DNA of 64,000 bases from Pseudorasbora parva (Eukaryota > Chordata > Actinopteri > Cypriniformes > Gobionidae). Below the pieces are notes generated by a model, which was not told where the DNA came from, did no database searches, and saw nothing but the letters and a program-made list of their open reading frames with translations. Numbering within the stretch: the stretch's first letter is position 1; each line of letters opens with the position of its first letter. A program made the translations under genes and the position numbers. Positions 46,957-58,290 of this stretch are shown here, in pieces. The DNA is taken from positions 23,034,703 through 23,098,702 of the forward strand of contig NC_090178.1 in NCBI RefSeq assembly GCF_024679245.1, given 5' to 3'.

Positions 46957-48026
46957 TATAGCCATAGCGTTTAGAATAACATAAAACATAAAATAAAACT
47001 ATATAAAATAAGATAAAAATTAAAACAATTCTAACACAAACTAAAGACTAAACACATTCACACAGATAAAAAAAATAAAAAATAAAAAACTATTATTTAG
47101 AGATTTTGATATTAATCTCATACAGACAGCTAGTATTGACATTTTACTTAATTTAAACAGTTGGCTCTTTGTGGCCCTCTAATGGACAAACATTGAATAG
47201 GCCTAACATAAGCTTCTCTGAAAATGCCTATAGTGTAACCTTTACCGTTGTAATTTTTATTTATTTTTAGTTTGTCATCTATTATATTAGGATAACTAAA
47301 ATTTTAATCAGGATTTGCCTGAAAAAAAATCCATAGCCTACTTAGTAATCATTACTCCCTATTTGAATGTATTTTAAAACAATCTTTGTAAATATTATAT
47401 TTGAGTAAATAATTCCATTATTGTGTGTTTTTGTGTGTATGTGGGGGGGGGGGGGGTTCTATTGGGGTACGTAATCCAAATAGAGCTACAAAGCAAATTC
47501 TTTATATGTTAACAATACGTGTACACACCAGCAGAGGGCACTGCTTTACAGCATTTCATCATCAACCATAGGACTTGAATGACAAGAGTCTGTCTGACAG
47601 TTTTTGAAAAATGTCTTTTAGTGTTCTGAATTAACTCATGGGTAGCTCTGACGATTTTGGTCCCATACATAATTAATACTTGCATGAACAAATTGAGTTT
47701 CTATAGGCTTGACTGCATAATCCTAAATATGTGACCTTGATATATGTATATGTCATAATGGTCTTTTTTTAAATTGATGAGCTTTTCATTGATGTATGGT
47801 TAGTTAGGATAAGATAATATTTTGTTGAGATACAACTTTTAGAAAATCTGGAGGGTGGGAAAAAAATACTGAGAAAATCAAATTTAAAGTTGTCTAAATG
47901 AAGTCATTAGCAATGAATGTTACTAATAATAAAACATGTTTGAAAATATTATGTTTGAAAAAGGAGCATGTCCTAGAAAAGTTCTGTCTGCACATATAAT
48001 TTTAGTAAACCCATCTTTAAAAAATG
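46955..48026. other. Intergenic DNA, no gene seen
   Basis: AT-rich, with a run of G at about 47443-47455. No feature is supported. Confidence 0.4.
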
Positions 48027-48227
48027 CACTGTAAAAGAAATTCAGGTCTCCAATTGAAAATTTTCTAGTGACTGGTCACATCTAATTTTTTTAGTTGGAC
48101 AATTTGAATTTATGTGAATTAATTCTCATCACAAATTCACAGAAATTTAATTTGGCCAAATGAAAAAATGTAGATGTGATCAGTCACTAGAAAATTTTCA
48201 ATAGGAGACCTGAATTTTTTTACAGTG
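48027..48227. mobile_element. 201-bp palindromic MITE
   Basis: CACTGTAAAA at the left and TTTTACAGTG at the right. The arms (AGGTCTCCAATTGAAAATTTTCTAGTGACTG and its mirror) are nearly perfect inverted repeats over about 60 bases. Confidence 0.85.
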
Positions 48228-49502
48228 TGGTCTGATTATTTAAGATAATTTTCTTACCTTTAGAGGTGTTAACTACCTGTAAACCATACTTAAGTAAAAG
48301 TACAGATACAGCGAGAATAAATCCATTACAAGATACTGGTCAAAAATTCCAATACGATGTGAATAAAAGTCTTATATCTGATTTTATCAGCATTTTACTC
48401 ATACTGAATGTAGGCGCAAATATGCACCAGTCTAGTGCTCAACATCTAAGAAACATGCCACAACATGAAAATAAACAATTGAATTGTCAGATGAGAAATT
48501 ATGTTTATTTTCTAAAATCAGGATAAAACTGAACATTGTAATAGCCATAAACCATGGTCAACACTATAGCCTCTTAAATGGCTACAAACTCTCAAGTCTC
48601 AGATAAGCTCAAGTGCACAAAAATGCCATAAGTAAACCAATATCTTTCAAAAAGGTCTCGTCAATATAGTGGATAGAAAAAATAATGTTAAGCAAAATTA
48701 AATAATCAACTTGCACTGGATATGCTGGTTTCGGCTGCATCACCAATTGCAGTAATGACCTCATCTCATAAAGCGAGCAAACTGAGATTCTCAACGGTTA
48801 ATGCACTCTCAAACGCATAAAGTAGCCTTGTTGACATGTTTGAGTGAGTAAAGGCAAAACACACAAGATATAGTAACTCTAGTGCCCTTAAATGGCGATA
48901 TCACTTCTTTATATCAGAATAAGCTGCTGCAGAAAAAGTGAGGTGCCATGCAAAATGTAATGTGTAATTGCATTACTCATCACAAATGTGCTGGAGTAAA
49001 AAGTTAATTTACTTATTCAAAAATTTAGTAGAGTAAAAGAACTTGCGAATATATTTCATACTCAGTAAAACTACAAAGTAGTCAAAAAAGATATTTAAGT
49101 ACAGTAACTAATTAAAATGTACTCAAAAACTTTACACCACTGCTTACCTTAGCCTTACAACCTACAAACACTGTAGTGAATTTAAGCACATGTACACTTC
49201 ATTTGGGGCCTATTCTGCCTATATATTAGCACTTATCATTTTTCCTGCAAATGTGGACCATGTAGGCTAGCCAATAAGAAAATACAACCCTGAGGACAGG
49301 ACAAACACCCTTCCTTACAACACAGAAGAGCACAACATATAATATAATATAATATTAGCTTAAAAGAATAAAACACATGTCCTAAACTAAATTTGAACAA
49401 ATTTTAATACAACAGAATGTATTCATTGTCCTTTTTTCTCTCTAAGAAACACCCTTATGTCCCTCTGTGATTTAAAAATGATAACCTAACATTAAGCAAT
49501 CA
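48228..49502. other. Intergenic DNA, no gene seen
   Basis: No coding exon or repeat boundary could be supported. Confidence 0.4.
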
Positions 49503-49702
49503 TTAAATTTCAGTTGGCCCATGGGAACTAAACTGGCTGTGATTCAGCATTTGGACAGTATTGTCATCAACTGACAAGTTCAGACCCACCATGGACTCTT
49601 CTTGGTGTTTTGGGGACTTTAAAGATCTATATTTTTTTCCGTTTGCAGTTCCATACCCACTCAACCCCACAATGAAGGAAAGTCCCAAACTGGCCCAGGT
49701 AA
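49503..49702 (-). other. Possible terminal exon of an unknown membrane protein
   Basis: On the minus strand a pyrimidine-rich tract ending CATACCAG (to about 49713) precedes an open frame. It encodes a hydrophobic stretch (VTWASLGLSFIVGLSGYG) followed by a polar tail with YRSL, a possible sorting motif, and stops at 49503. Shape and splice context are exon-like, but I find no partner exon and do not recognise the family. The opposite strand is also open. Confidence 0.2.
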
Positions 49703-50830
49703 CTCCAAACCCCTGGTATGAGGAGGAACTAAGGCAAGTGGGGTGTAGTTGGAAAGAGAGTGGTATGAAGTACATGTTTAATTGTGGCATAATCTGATAC
49801 CTGTCTTTTTTTTTTCTTTTTCTTTTTTTTCTTTTTTTTTCTTGATTCTACAGGCTTATGGGCTAGATCAGAAGGCTGATGCTAATGATATCAAACTCCC
49901 ACCTAACACAAAACACCGTCTTAATGTTAGCACACAGTTCTTGTTTTATCTCTTAAAAGGGATATTCACTCAAAAATCTAAGTTTTATCATTACTTACTC
50001 ACTCTCAAGTTGTTAAAAAAAGTGTTTGTTGTCTTTTGTTGGAGACAAAAGAAGATATTTTAAATAATGTTGGTAGCTAATCAAACAATTGACTTTGACA
50101 CATTGACTTCCAATGGGTGTGTGTGGGGGGTGGGGGTGGGGGGTGTTCTAGGAACCAAAAATTAGGCATACTAGCTAAGGGATCTGATCAAAATGGGGGT
50201 GCTTTCCAGATAAGATGCTGATTGCTGAGATAGCGTGCAATCCAGTAATGTGTTGTTTTCCTCGATATGAGTCATAAATATAATCTCTAATATAAGAAAA
50301 GAACCCTATAATAGGCTACCAGTTTAATCAGTCACTAATGATCCGCTGACCCAATGTGAATGTGGTCAAATACAGGAAGACAAGAGGTCGAGCCTGGCAG
50401 GTTTCCCGACAACAGCTGTGAGGGAGATCCCCGTCGGAGATCCAGCCCGCTTCCTACCAGGCACCACAGGGTGAAAAAAAAGTAATTCGACTAAAAGGAA
50501 AGCAAAACTACACACCTGTTATTCAACAGCTCGCGACACATTTAGCTGCACTGAGAGATTGAAAACACACAGGCTGGTTCGAAAGATTCAATACTCATAA
50601 AAGAAAACCAAGCGCTACGCCAAGAACCGTCATCTAACAACAAAACCGAAACCGATTCCTTGACACATTTGATCTTATACGACGTATAAAAGCGATAAAA
50701 GTGCTAACTACAAAGTAGCATAGCCTACTAATAAATAGGCTACCAGTATTGCATCTCAACTGCACTGACCTTCAGCAGAGCGTTTAATTGTTTCATAAAC
50801 GGGTGCGAACGATTCAGTTATAGCAGAAAG
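49703..50830. other. Intergenic DNA upstream of bcl3
   Basis: A T/C-rich tract lies at 49804-49842 and a GT/G-rich run at 50117-50145. No gene is seen. Confidence 0.4.
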
Positions 50831-50840
50831 GGAAAACCCC
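50831..50840 (-). promoter_or_regulatory. NF-kB consensus site upstream of bcl3
   Basis: The minus strand reads GGGGTTTTCC, a full match to GGGRNWYYCC, about 450 bases before the bcl3 start codon. BCL3 is itself an NF-kB target in mammals, so feedback control is plausible; this is an inference from one motif. Confidence 0.4.
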
Positions 50841-51285
50841 AGTTCACTCACCCACCTACTTCCTAATTTGAGTGAGTGAATGAGAGAGGGAGACTCTGTG
50901 AATACAGTTCAGATCATAGAGACATCGAGCAGCACAGCGCAGAGGTTATCATCATGACTGCAGCGCGTGATCAATAATAGCCTAATAATAATAATAATAA
51001 TGCACATGACATATTGTCATTGCCCTAAAATTTTATTAATCTAAGTGCATGTGAAATTATTTAGGATGTTTAATCAGTTCTATTTTTTTTAACTGGGCAT
51101 TTAATAGAAAACTTTGCATAAGCGAAGACTATTTAAGTGCTTCATCTTGAGCGAAGTGAATGTAAGTATGTTGTTTAATCTAGGCAGCAAGAGGTGATAG
51201 TCATCTTGGGACCGAGTCAAGTCATGTTGACATAATGTTAATAAAAGGATTCGTCTAGGACCCATATATTGCCTACCTGAGGACA

Positions 51286-52227
51286 ATGACCATGAGCGGC
51301 AGTAATCACACTGTGCGATCTGTGCCACTGGATCTTACCAACAAAACCAGAGAGCGTGGGAGCAGCGCGCAGACGGGAGACCCAGGTCGTCCTAAACATA
51401 CTCCAGAAAGACAGGTGAAACCGGCGCGCAAGTGCAGCAATGGACACGGAATTCTTACTCCTGAACAACGGGGCAGTTTTGATGGACCAGTTTCGCAGAC
51501 GTCTCATTTAGACGATGGGGATGACATGGGAAACAGGACGCGTGAGGGTCCCATACAAACCCTAACTGTAACCCCTAACGTGAAGTGCAACAATCAGACG
51601 GACGCTGCAGGGAAGCCGGCACCGCCAGATTCCTCATTTTACAAGCTTCCGATAAGGAAACGTCCTTTCCCTCTGGATGTGGATCCTGACAACAGTGGTG
51701 CGAGAAATCTTTCAAAAACCCCGGGTGCAGAAGGGTTAAAGCACTCTGAAGGGGGTCGAATAATCACAGATGCACCGCGGATATTCAATGCAATTCCTAA
51801 TATCCAGAGCTTTAATGACCCTCAACTCGTGCAACAAGTAACACCATATCGTAAGTTTACAATTTGTTTATTTTTATTGATCATTCACAATCATATTTTA
51901 AAAGCAAACATGGATGTGTTTGAGCTATTAAGCTTGATCATAACTGATGTGTCATTTTGAAAGTAGCCTATGTGTGTCTGTTCGTGTGGAACGCGTGCGT
52001 CCTTAATATGATTGCGCAGTCATGGTCAGTCCAGTCAACGAACCACAGTCAACGCGAAACCATTGAGCTAATCAGCAGGAAACGTGTCAGTGGGTTAACA
52101 CATCTAGGTGAAACTGAGCAGTAGCCTAATACATGATGGGATTTTTTTTCTACAGTTTTAGGCTACCAAAATAGTAACAACGGGCTAATGTCCATGTAGG
52201 TCTATTAGGTATGTCAAATTAATAAAT

Positions 52228-52318
<91 letters not shown>

Positions 52319-52968
52319 TTTCTTAAAAAAAAAGATTGTGTGTTTTTATATGTGTGATGTTATACAGCTCAGATTAAAATCTAGATGTGTTGGAGGGTGG
52401 TCATATGATAACCCCTTCAGCTAATTTCTAATTAGTTTAATTGGCAGTGTCTCCTTTATACAGATAATCTAACATACAAATAAAAATCTACATAATTATA
52501 CTGAAAGCGTCACACATTGTACCAGGCATTACCACACTGCAAAATTTATCCTAAGCACATTAGCAACTTATAAGCAAGGATATCTCTTTTTACTTCTTTT
52601 TAGTTGGTAAAATGTAAGGAAGTTGCAATGCAAAAAAACAAAACAACAACAAACAAAAAAAACTTTTTATACATGGCTTAGGTCCATTTTTCATTATGGT
52701 CATTTACATTTTTGGAGTGCAGGCTAACTCTTCAATGAACTATTTTTTATCAGTTTTGGTTTGAGATGCATGCTTATTTCGGTTAATATTAATATTTCTT
52801 CTTCTTTGAAGTTATACCAGGCCATCCATTTTTCCAGTGGCCTCGGCAATACATCAAATCCATTGCGGTGCCGGTTCCCACTCATTCACCTCCTCCTCCG
52901 CTGGAGAGCTCAGATCGGCTGCAGGAAGATATTGCCGTGGCAACACGTCAGGATGAAGATGGTGACAC
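51286..52968 (+). CDS. bcl3: Bcl3, atypical IkB protein, 5' exons (continues past window)
   Basis: BCL3 is a nuclear ankyrin-repeat protein that binds p50 or p52 NF-kB dimers and modulates transcription. Exon 1 is 51286-51850 (donor ATC|GTAAGT) and exon 2 is 52812-52968 (acceptor TTCTTCTTTGAAG, donor ACAC|GTGAGT); they join in phase (565+157 bases). Recognition rests on three blocks in the same order as mammalian BCL3: PLDLTNKTR (residues 14-22), LPIRKRP (121-127), and in exon 2 EDIAVATRQDEDGDT, the segment directly before ankyrin repeat 1. The ankyrin exons should begin PLHIA; none is found between 52969 and 64000, so the next intron is longer than 11 kb. ATG 51292 is an alternative start. 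The orientation is divergent from cblc. Confidence 0.87.
52233..52316. repeat. (AT)n followed by poly-T
   Basis: AT run at 52233-52286, then about 29 T at 52288-52316, in bcl3 intron 1. Confidence 0.9.
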
Positions 52969-53028
52969 GTGAGTCTTTCACCCTTTCATGAAGTCTCATT
53001 TTGTGGTATGGTGTTGTCTAAGAATTGA

Positions 53029-54149
53029 TTAAAGGGTTAGTTCACCCAAAAATGAAAATTACCCCATGATTTACTCACCCTCAAGCCATACTAGGTGTCT
53101 TTCAGACGAATACAAACAGTTACATTTAAAAAAAAATCAAGTATTATAATGATAGTAAATGGCAGCCCAAAATTTGAAGCCCAAAAAAGTGCATACATCC
53201 ATTATAAAAGCAATCCACGTGGCTCCGGGGGGTTAATAAAGGCCTTCTGAAGCGAATCAGTGGGTTTTTGTAAGAGAATTATCCACTTTTATTACATTTT
53301 AAAGTAAAATATCTACCTTCCAGAAGACCACGTTCCGTATTTAATTTACGGAAAAAAGCGCAATTGCCACAACGATGATGTCAGGCATAGCATTTTGAAC
53401 TGTGAGAGCCGTTACACTTTCTACGTAAGCTGAATACGGAAAGCCGGTCTGGCAGAAGCTAGATATTTTACTTTATAAAGTTTTAAACATGGATATTTTT
53501 CTTACAGAAACCCATAGAGTTGCTTCAGAAGGCCTTTATTAATCCCCAGGAGCCGTGTGGATTACTTTTATCATGGATACTTTTTATAATGGCACTTTTT
53601 TCAGCTTCAAATTTTGGGCTGCCATTAAAGGGTTAGTTCACACAAAAATGAAATTGATGTCATTAATGACTCACCGTAATGTCGTTCCACACCCGTAAGA
53701 CATCTTTGGAACACATAAGATATTTTATATTTAGTCCGAGAGTGTATCCAAGTGTGTGCACACTATACTGTCCATGTCAAAAGATTCTACTTAACTAACT
53801 GATGTCACATATGGACTACTTTTGATGATGTTTTTATTCCCTTTCTGGACATGGACAGTATAGTGTGCATATACTTAGATATGCTGTCGGACTAAATATA
53901 AAATATCTTAAACTGTGAAGATTACGGATTTTACGGGTGTGGAACAACATTAGGGTGAGGCATTAATGACATCAATTTCATTTTTGGGTGAACTGCCTTT
54001 AACTGCCATTATAAAGCTTGGATTAGCCAGGACATTTTTAAATATTACTCTAATTGTATTTGTCTGAAAGAAGAATATCATGTACACCTTGGATGGCTAG
54101 AGAGTAAATTATGGGATAATTTTCATTTTTGGGTGAACTATCCCTTTAA
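53029..54149. mobile_element. F1-type element, host of a nested copy
   Basis: It starts TTAAAGGGTTAGTTCACCC and ends GGGTGAACTATCCCTTTAA. Internal arms (AATTTGAAGCCC and AATGGCAGCCC blocks) are mirrored. It is interrupted at 53627-54002. It lies in bcl3 intron 2. Confidence 0.85.
53627..54002. mobile_element. Nested F1-type element with 8-bp duplication
   Basis: CTGCCATT is repeated at 53619-53626 and 54003-54010, flanking a unit with mirrored AAAGGGTTAGTTCAC and GTGAACTGCCTTTAA ends. An 8-bp duplication suits a hAT-type mechanism. Confidence 0.8.
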
Positions 54150-54576
54150 GCTGAAACATCCCTCATGATTGTCACAGGGCCATCATGCATTTCAAGTTAG
54201 GATTTTCAGTAGGTAAAGAAGTAGTTCAGACCATATTTTATCCTTTTTACTGTATATTTAAAGGCACAATATGTAATTTTCGCCACTAGAGGTTGCTTAT
54301 TCAAAACAAAAGTGTAGCTTGATAACTCCTTTATTTTGTGGAGTCATGGGAGTTGTTTTCTTTACCTCTACAATCGGTGAAAATAATCCAATAGGACTCA
54401 GCCAAAAATCATATGCATGGTTGAGTTGATTTATTAAAGATTTGTTAACATTACTGTAGAATAAAGCAGGATGGGGCTGAAAGCTGTTGGAGTGGAACAT
54501 GGCCGCTGGAGTGATTGCTAATGAGAAACAAGCGCAACACATGGCTGGAGAGCAGTGGAGCTTTTTATTATGCCTT

Positions 54577-55511
54577 TTAAAGGGTTAGTTCACCCAAAAT
54601 TGTAAATTATCCTATGATTTACTCGCCCTAAAGTCATCCTAGGTGTATATGACATTATTCTTTCAGATGAATAAAATCAGTTATATTCTTCAGCGCTGGG
54701 AAGATTAATCAGTATTTAAACTGGGCAATTAATGTAGTAGAAATGTGAAATTATTTTTGAATTTGGTCCTTTCTAGACTGAGAAAAGACAGAAAATTTAT
54801 TTTTGTCTCATGGGGATGAAAAAACTACAATTCCCAGAATGCTTTGCTGCCCTGTGAGGCCACTCCCAAAGCCACCGTTACTGAATTACTTTTACTTTCC
54901 CACCACCGCGTTCATATTAATAAAATCAGTTCAGTTAGAGAACAGACACTACAATTAAAAACTGAAAGTGTCTGTTCAATATATTATGATTTAGCTGCTG
55001 AGGAAGTGTCAGCACAAACGCTGCAGGAGTCAGATTACATGCATCGTGATGAGCTGAATGAGCTCTCGTGATGAGAGCTGAGGTAAACGTGTCCACGCTC
55101 GCGGCAGTAGTACTCAGCGCGTTTTCAGTCTGCCGCATTTTCAGTTCATGCCTTAACTTTCATAGGAATTAACTTGAGAAGATAAAATACTCACTTTGCT
55201 CCGCCGGCCGCACATTTCCATGAATGCCTGAGCCGAGCTGAGCTGTGAGTGCGACCCCATCCCCCATGTGTGAGTTTAAAACATGCGGAAATAGCTCCCT
55301 CTGCTGGCTGTAGTCTTTAGCGTCTGGCCAAACATTTTACCGATGACGCAAATCGACGATATTTGCGTCACCGGAGGAATTTTTTCAGAAACAAAATGCA
55401 TAAATCTCTCGTCTCTGGGAGGTATGAGAGGGGGGAGCACGATCATTTGAATATACTCCAGGGTTTCTACTGATAGAAAGCCATATGCTAATCGCTGAAG
55501 TAACCCTTTAA
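54577..55511. mobile_element. F1/R7 composite; R7 copy 2 reversed
   Basis: The left 110 bases are an F1 arm (TTAAAGGGTTAGTTCACCC). From 54688 the sequence is the reverse complement of R7 copy 1, ending AATCGCTGAAGTAACCCTTTAA. The hairpin of copy 1 is decayed here (TGACGCAAATCGACGATATTTGCGTCA). Confidence 0.7.
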
Positions 55512-56396
55512 TATAACTTTAAATAGTCAGATTCATTGATAAAGTGCACATGGGTTTATTATTAGTATTGTTAAATTATGAGGATCAGTGACATTTACTT
55601 TCTATTTGCTTTTTGGAAATTCCAGATTATCCTAGATAGGACACTCTTGCTTAGTCATCTAGAACAAAAAAATAAATATTCTGAAGTCATAGATCCAGGG
55701 CGTTTGAAAATATGTAGACTTGCCTTCTGTTTATGTTGAATCACATGAGACAAGATTTTGGTATGGAGTCATTGTGACCCCTGTTACCCAGTACATGTCA
55801 TCACAGTTGTTGAACTTCCTGTTCAACAAGATCACTGAGCCCACCAAAATCATCTTATCTGATGATGAGCAACAGCAAAGAAAGAGATTCTCTGTTCTTT
55901 ATGTGTGAGAGAGAAAGGGAGACTGATTCTGGAGGAGGGTATGGCTTGTGGGTATTAGAATGAGTGATTTGAGAGAAACGTTTTCACTATTTCACGTGCT
56001 GCTGTTTCAGGGCTTGGTTTTATGAGTGTGGCTGTCATGGGGTTGCCAGAGATGAACATTCTGGCTCCCCCAGGCTTTGGCATAAACACAAATACATGTA
56101 TGTGTTACTGTAATATCTGAACCTTCACTCAATATGAAATATAGTTTCTCATGTGAGTGAAACTTCTCCAAAAATGACACCTGGTGTCAAGCAATATTGA
56201 TATCAAGGTTTAGTCAGCAGCAGTAAAAAAACATTGCTGTGAGCTTTTAATGCTTAGTAAGCAAATTAAGTTGATTCCCTTTTTGAGAAATGTGATATAT
56301 GGAGCACTGCATGTTTTTACTAACAAGATATTTATTTGACTCATCTTCATAACATAGCTTCATAAAACATATCCCATATAGTTACTTAAAAGGATA
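55512..56396. other. bcl3 intron 2, no exon seen
   Basis: A 62-codon frame at 55720-55908 has no ankyrin character or splice sites in phase. Confidence 0.4.
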
Positions 56397-57600
56397 GTGT
56401 ACCCCCCCCCCACCCCCACCCATGAGACAAAATGATAAAAAAAAAACAGAAAATCACACGGTTTTATTTTTAAAGAATTTATTTGCAAATTATAGTGAAA
56501 AATTCCCTCCAAAGATTTTTTATGGGGTTGAGATCTGGAGACTTCAGGACCTTGAAATACTTCTAATGAAGCCACTCCTTTGTTGCCCAGCGGTGTGTTT
56601 GGGATCATTGTCATGATGAAAGACCCAGCCACGTTTCATCTACAATGCCCTTGCTGAAGGAAGGAGGTTTTTACTCAAAATCTCATGATACATGGCCCCA
56701 TATATTCTTTCTTTTACACAGATCAGTCGTCCTGATCCTTTTGCAAAAAAAAAAAACAGCCCCAAAGCATGATGTTTCCACCCCCATGCTTAGGTATGGT
56801 GCAACTCAGCATTCTTTCCTCTCCAAAAACAACAAGTGGAGTTTTTACCGAAAAGTTATATTTTGGTTTCATCTGATTATATGAAATTCTCCCAATCCTC
56901 TTCTGGATCATCCAAATGCTCTCTAGCAAACTTCATACGGGCCCAGACATGTACTGGCTTAAGCAGGGGGACATGTCTGCCACTGCAGGACTTGAGTCCC
57001 CGGCGGCATAGTGTGTAACTGTTGGTAGCCTTTGTTACTTTGGTCCAAGCTCTCTGCAGGTCATTCATAGGTCCCCCCATGTGGCTCTTGGATTTTTGCT
57101 CAGCATTCTTGTGATCATTTTGACCCCAAGGGATGCGATCTTGTGTGAAGCCACAGATTGAGGGAGATTATCAGTTGTATGTCTTCCATTTTTTAATAAT
57201 TGTTCCCACAGTTGATTTCTTCACACCAAGCTGCTTACCTATTGCAGATTCAGTTTTCCCAGCCTGATGCATGTCTACAATTTTGTTTCTGGTGTCCTTT
57301 GACAGCTTGGACATAGTGGAGTTTGGAGTCTGGGATGTTTGAGGTTATGGATAGGTGTCTTTTATACTCATAACAAATTCAAACAGGTGCCATTAATACA
57401 GGTAACGAGTGGATGACAGAGGAGCCTCTTAAATACGAAGTTACAGGTCCGTGAGAGCCAGAAATCTTACTTTTTTGTAGGTGACCAGATTACTTATTTT
57501 CTACCATAACTTGCAAATAAATTATTTAAAAAATCAGACAATGTGATTTTCTGGATTTTTTTCTGTCTCTCATAGTTGAAGTGTACCTATAATGAAAATT
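56397..57600 (-). mobile_element. Tc1-like transposon relic
   Basis: The terminal regions (GAGACAAAATG...CAGAAAATCACA and TGTGATTTTCTGG...GTCTCTCATAG) are inverted. On the minus strand, transposase fragments are visible: an N-terminal region near 57200-57320, then KPKYNFSVKTPLVVFGEE and [13 protein letters not shown] near 56760-56880, with frameshifts. Inactive. It is a different Tc1 lineage from those at 23 kb and 38 kb. Confidence 0.85.
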
Positions 57601-57761
57601 ACAGGCTTCGCTCATATTTTCAAGTTGGAGAACTTGCACAATTGGTGGCTGACTAAATACAGAGTTCATTAAATAATCAGTGATTCCAGATCAAATTGTT
57701 CTTTTGTGTAAAATCTTTTTAATTAATCGTTTGGTCCTGTCACAAAATCGGTCTGAATCAT

Positions 57762-58290
57762 TTAAAGGGTTAGTTCACCCAAAAAGGAAATTGATGTCAT
57801 TTATGACTCACCCTAATGTCGTCCCAAACCCGTAAGACCTCCGTTCATCTTCCGAACACAGTTTAAGATATTTTATATTTAGTCCGATAGCGTATCTAAG
57901 TGAAGGCACACAATACTGTCCATGTCCAGAAAGGGAATAAAAACATCATCAAAGTAGTTCATATGTGACATCAGTTAGTTAATTATAATCTCTTTGAAGC
58001 ATTGAAAATACATTTTGGTCCAAAAGTAGCAAAAACTACAACTTTATTCAGCATTGTCGTCTCTTCCGCGTTTGTTTTCAAACCTCAAATAAAGATTCAA
58101 ATGGTCATGAATCAGCGAATTGATTCATGATTAAGATCGCCAATGTCACGTGATTTCAGCCGTTTGATACGCGAATCAAATCATGAATCAATCCGCTGAT
58201 TCATGACCGTTTGAATCTTTATTTGAGGTTTGAAAACAAACGCGGAAGAGACGACAATGCTGAATAAAGTCGTACTTTTTGTTATTTTTG
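57762..58290. mobile_element. F1 element, right end missing
   Basis: The left arm (TTAAAGGGTTAGTTCACCC) and the central palindrome (58041-58272) are present. The sequence breaks off after GTCGTACTTTTTGTTATTTTTGG, where a different repeat follows. Confidence 0.8.
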
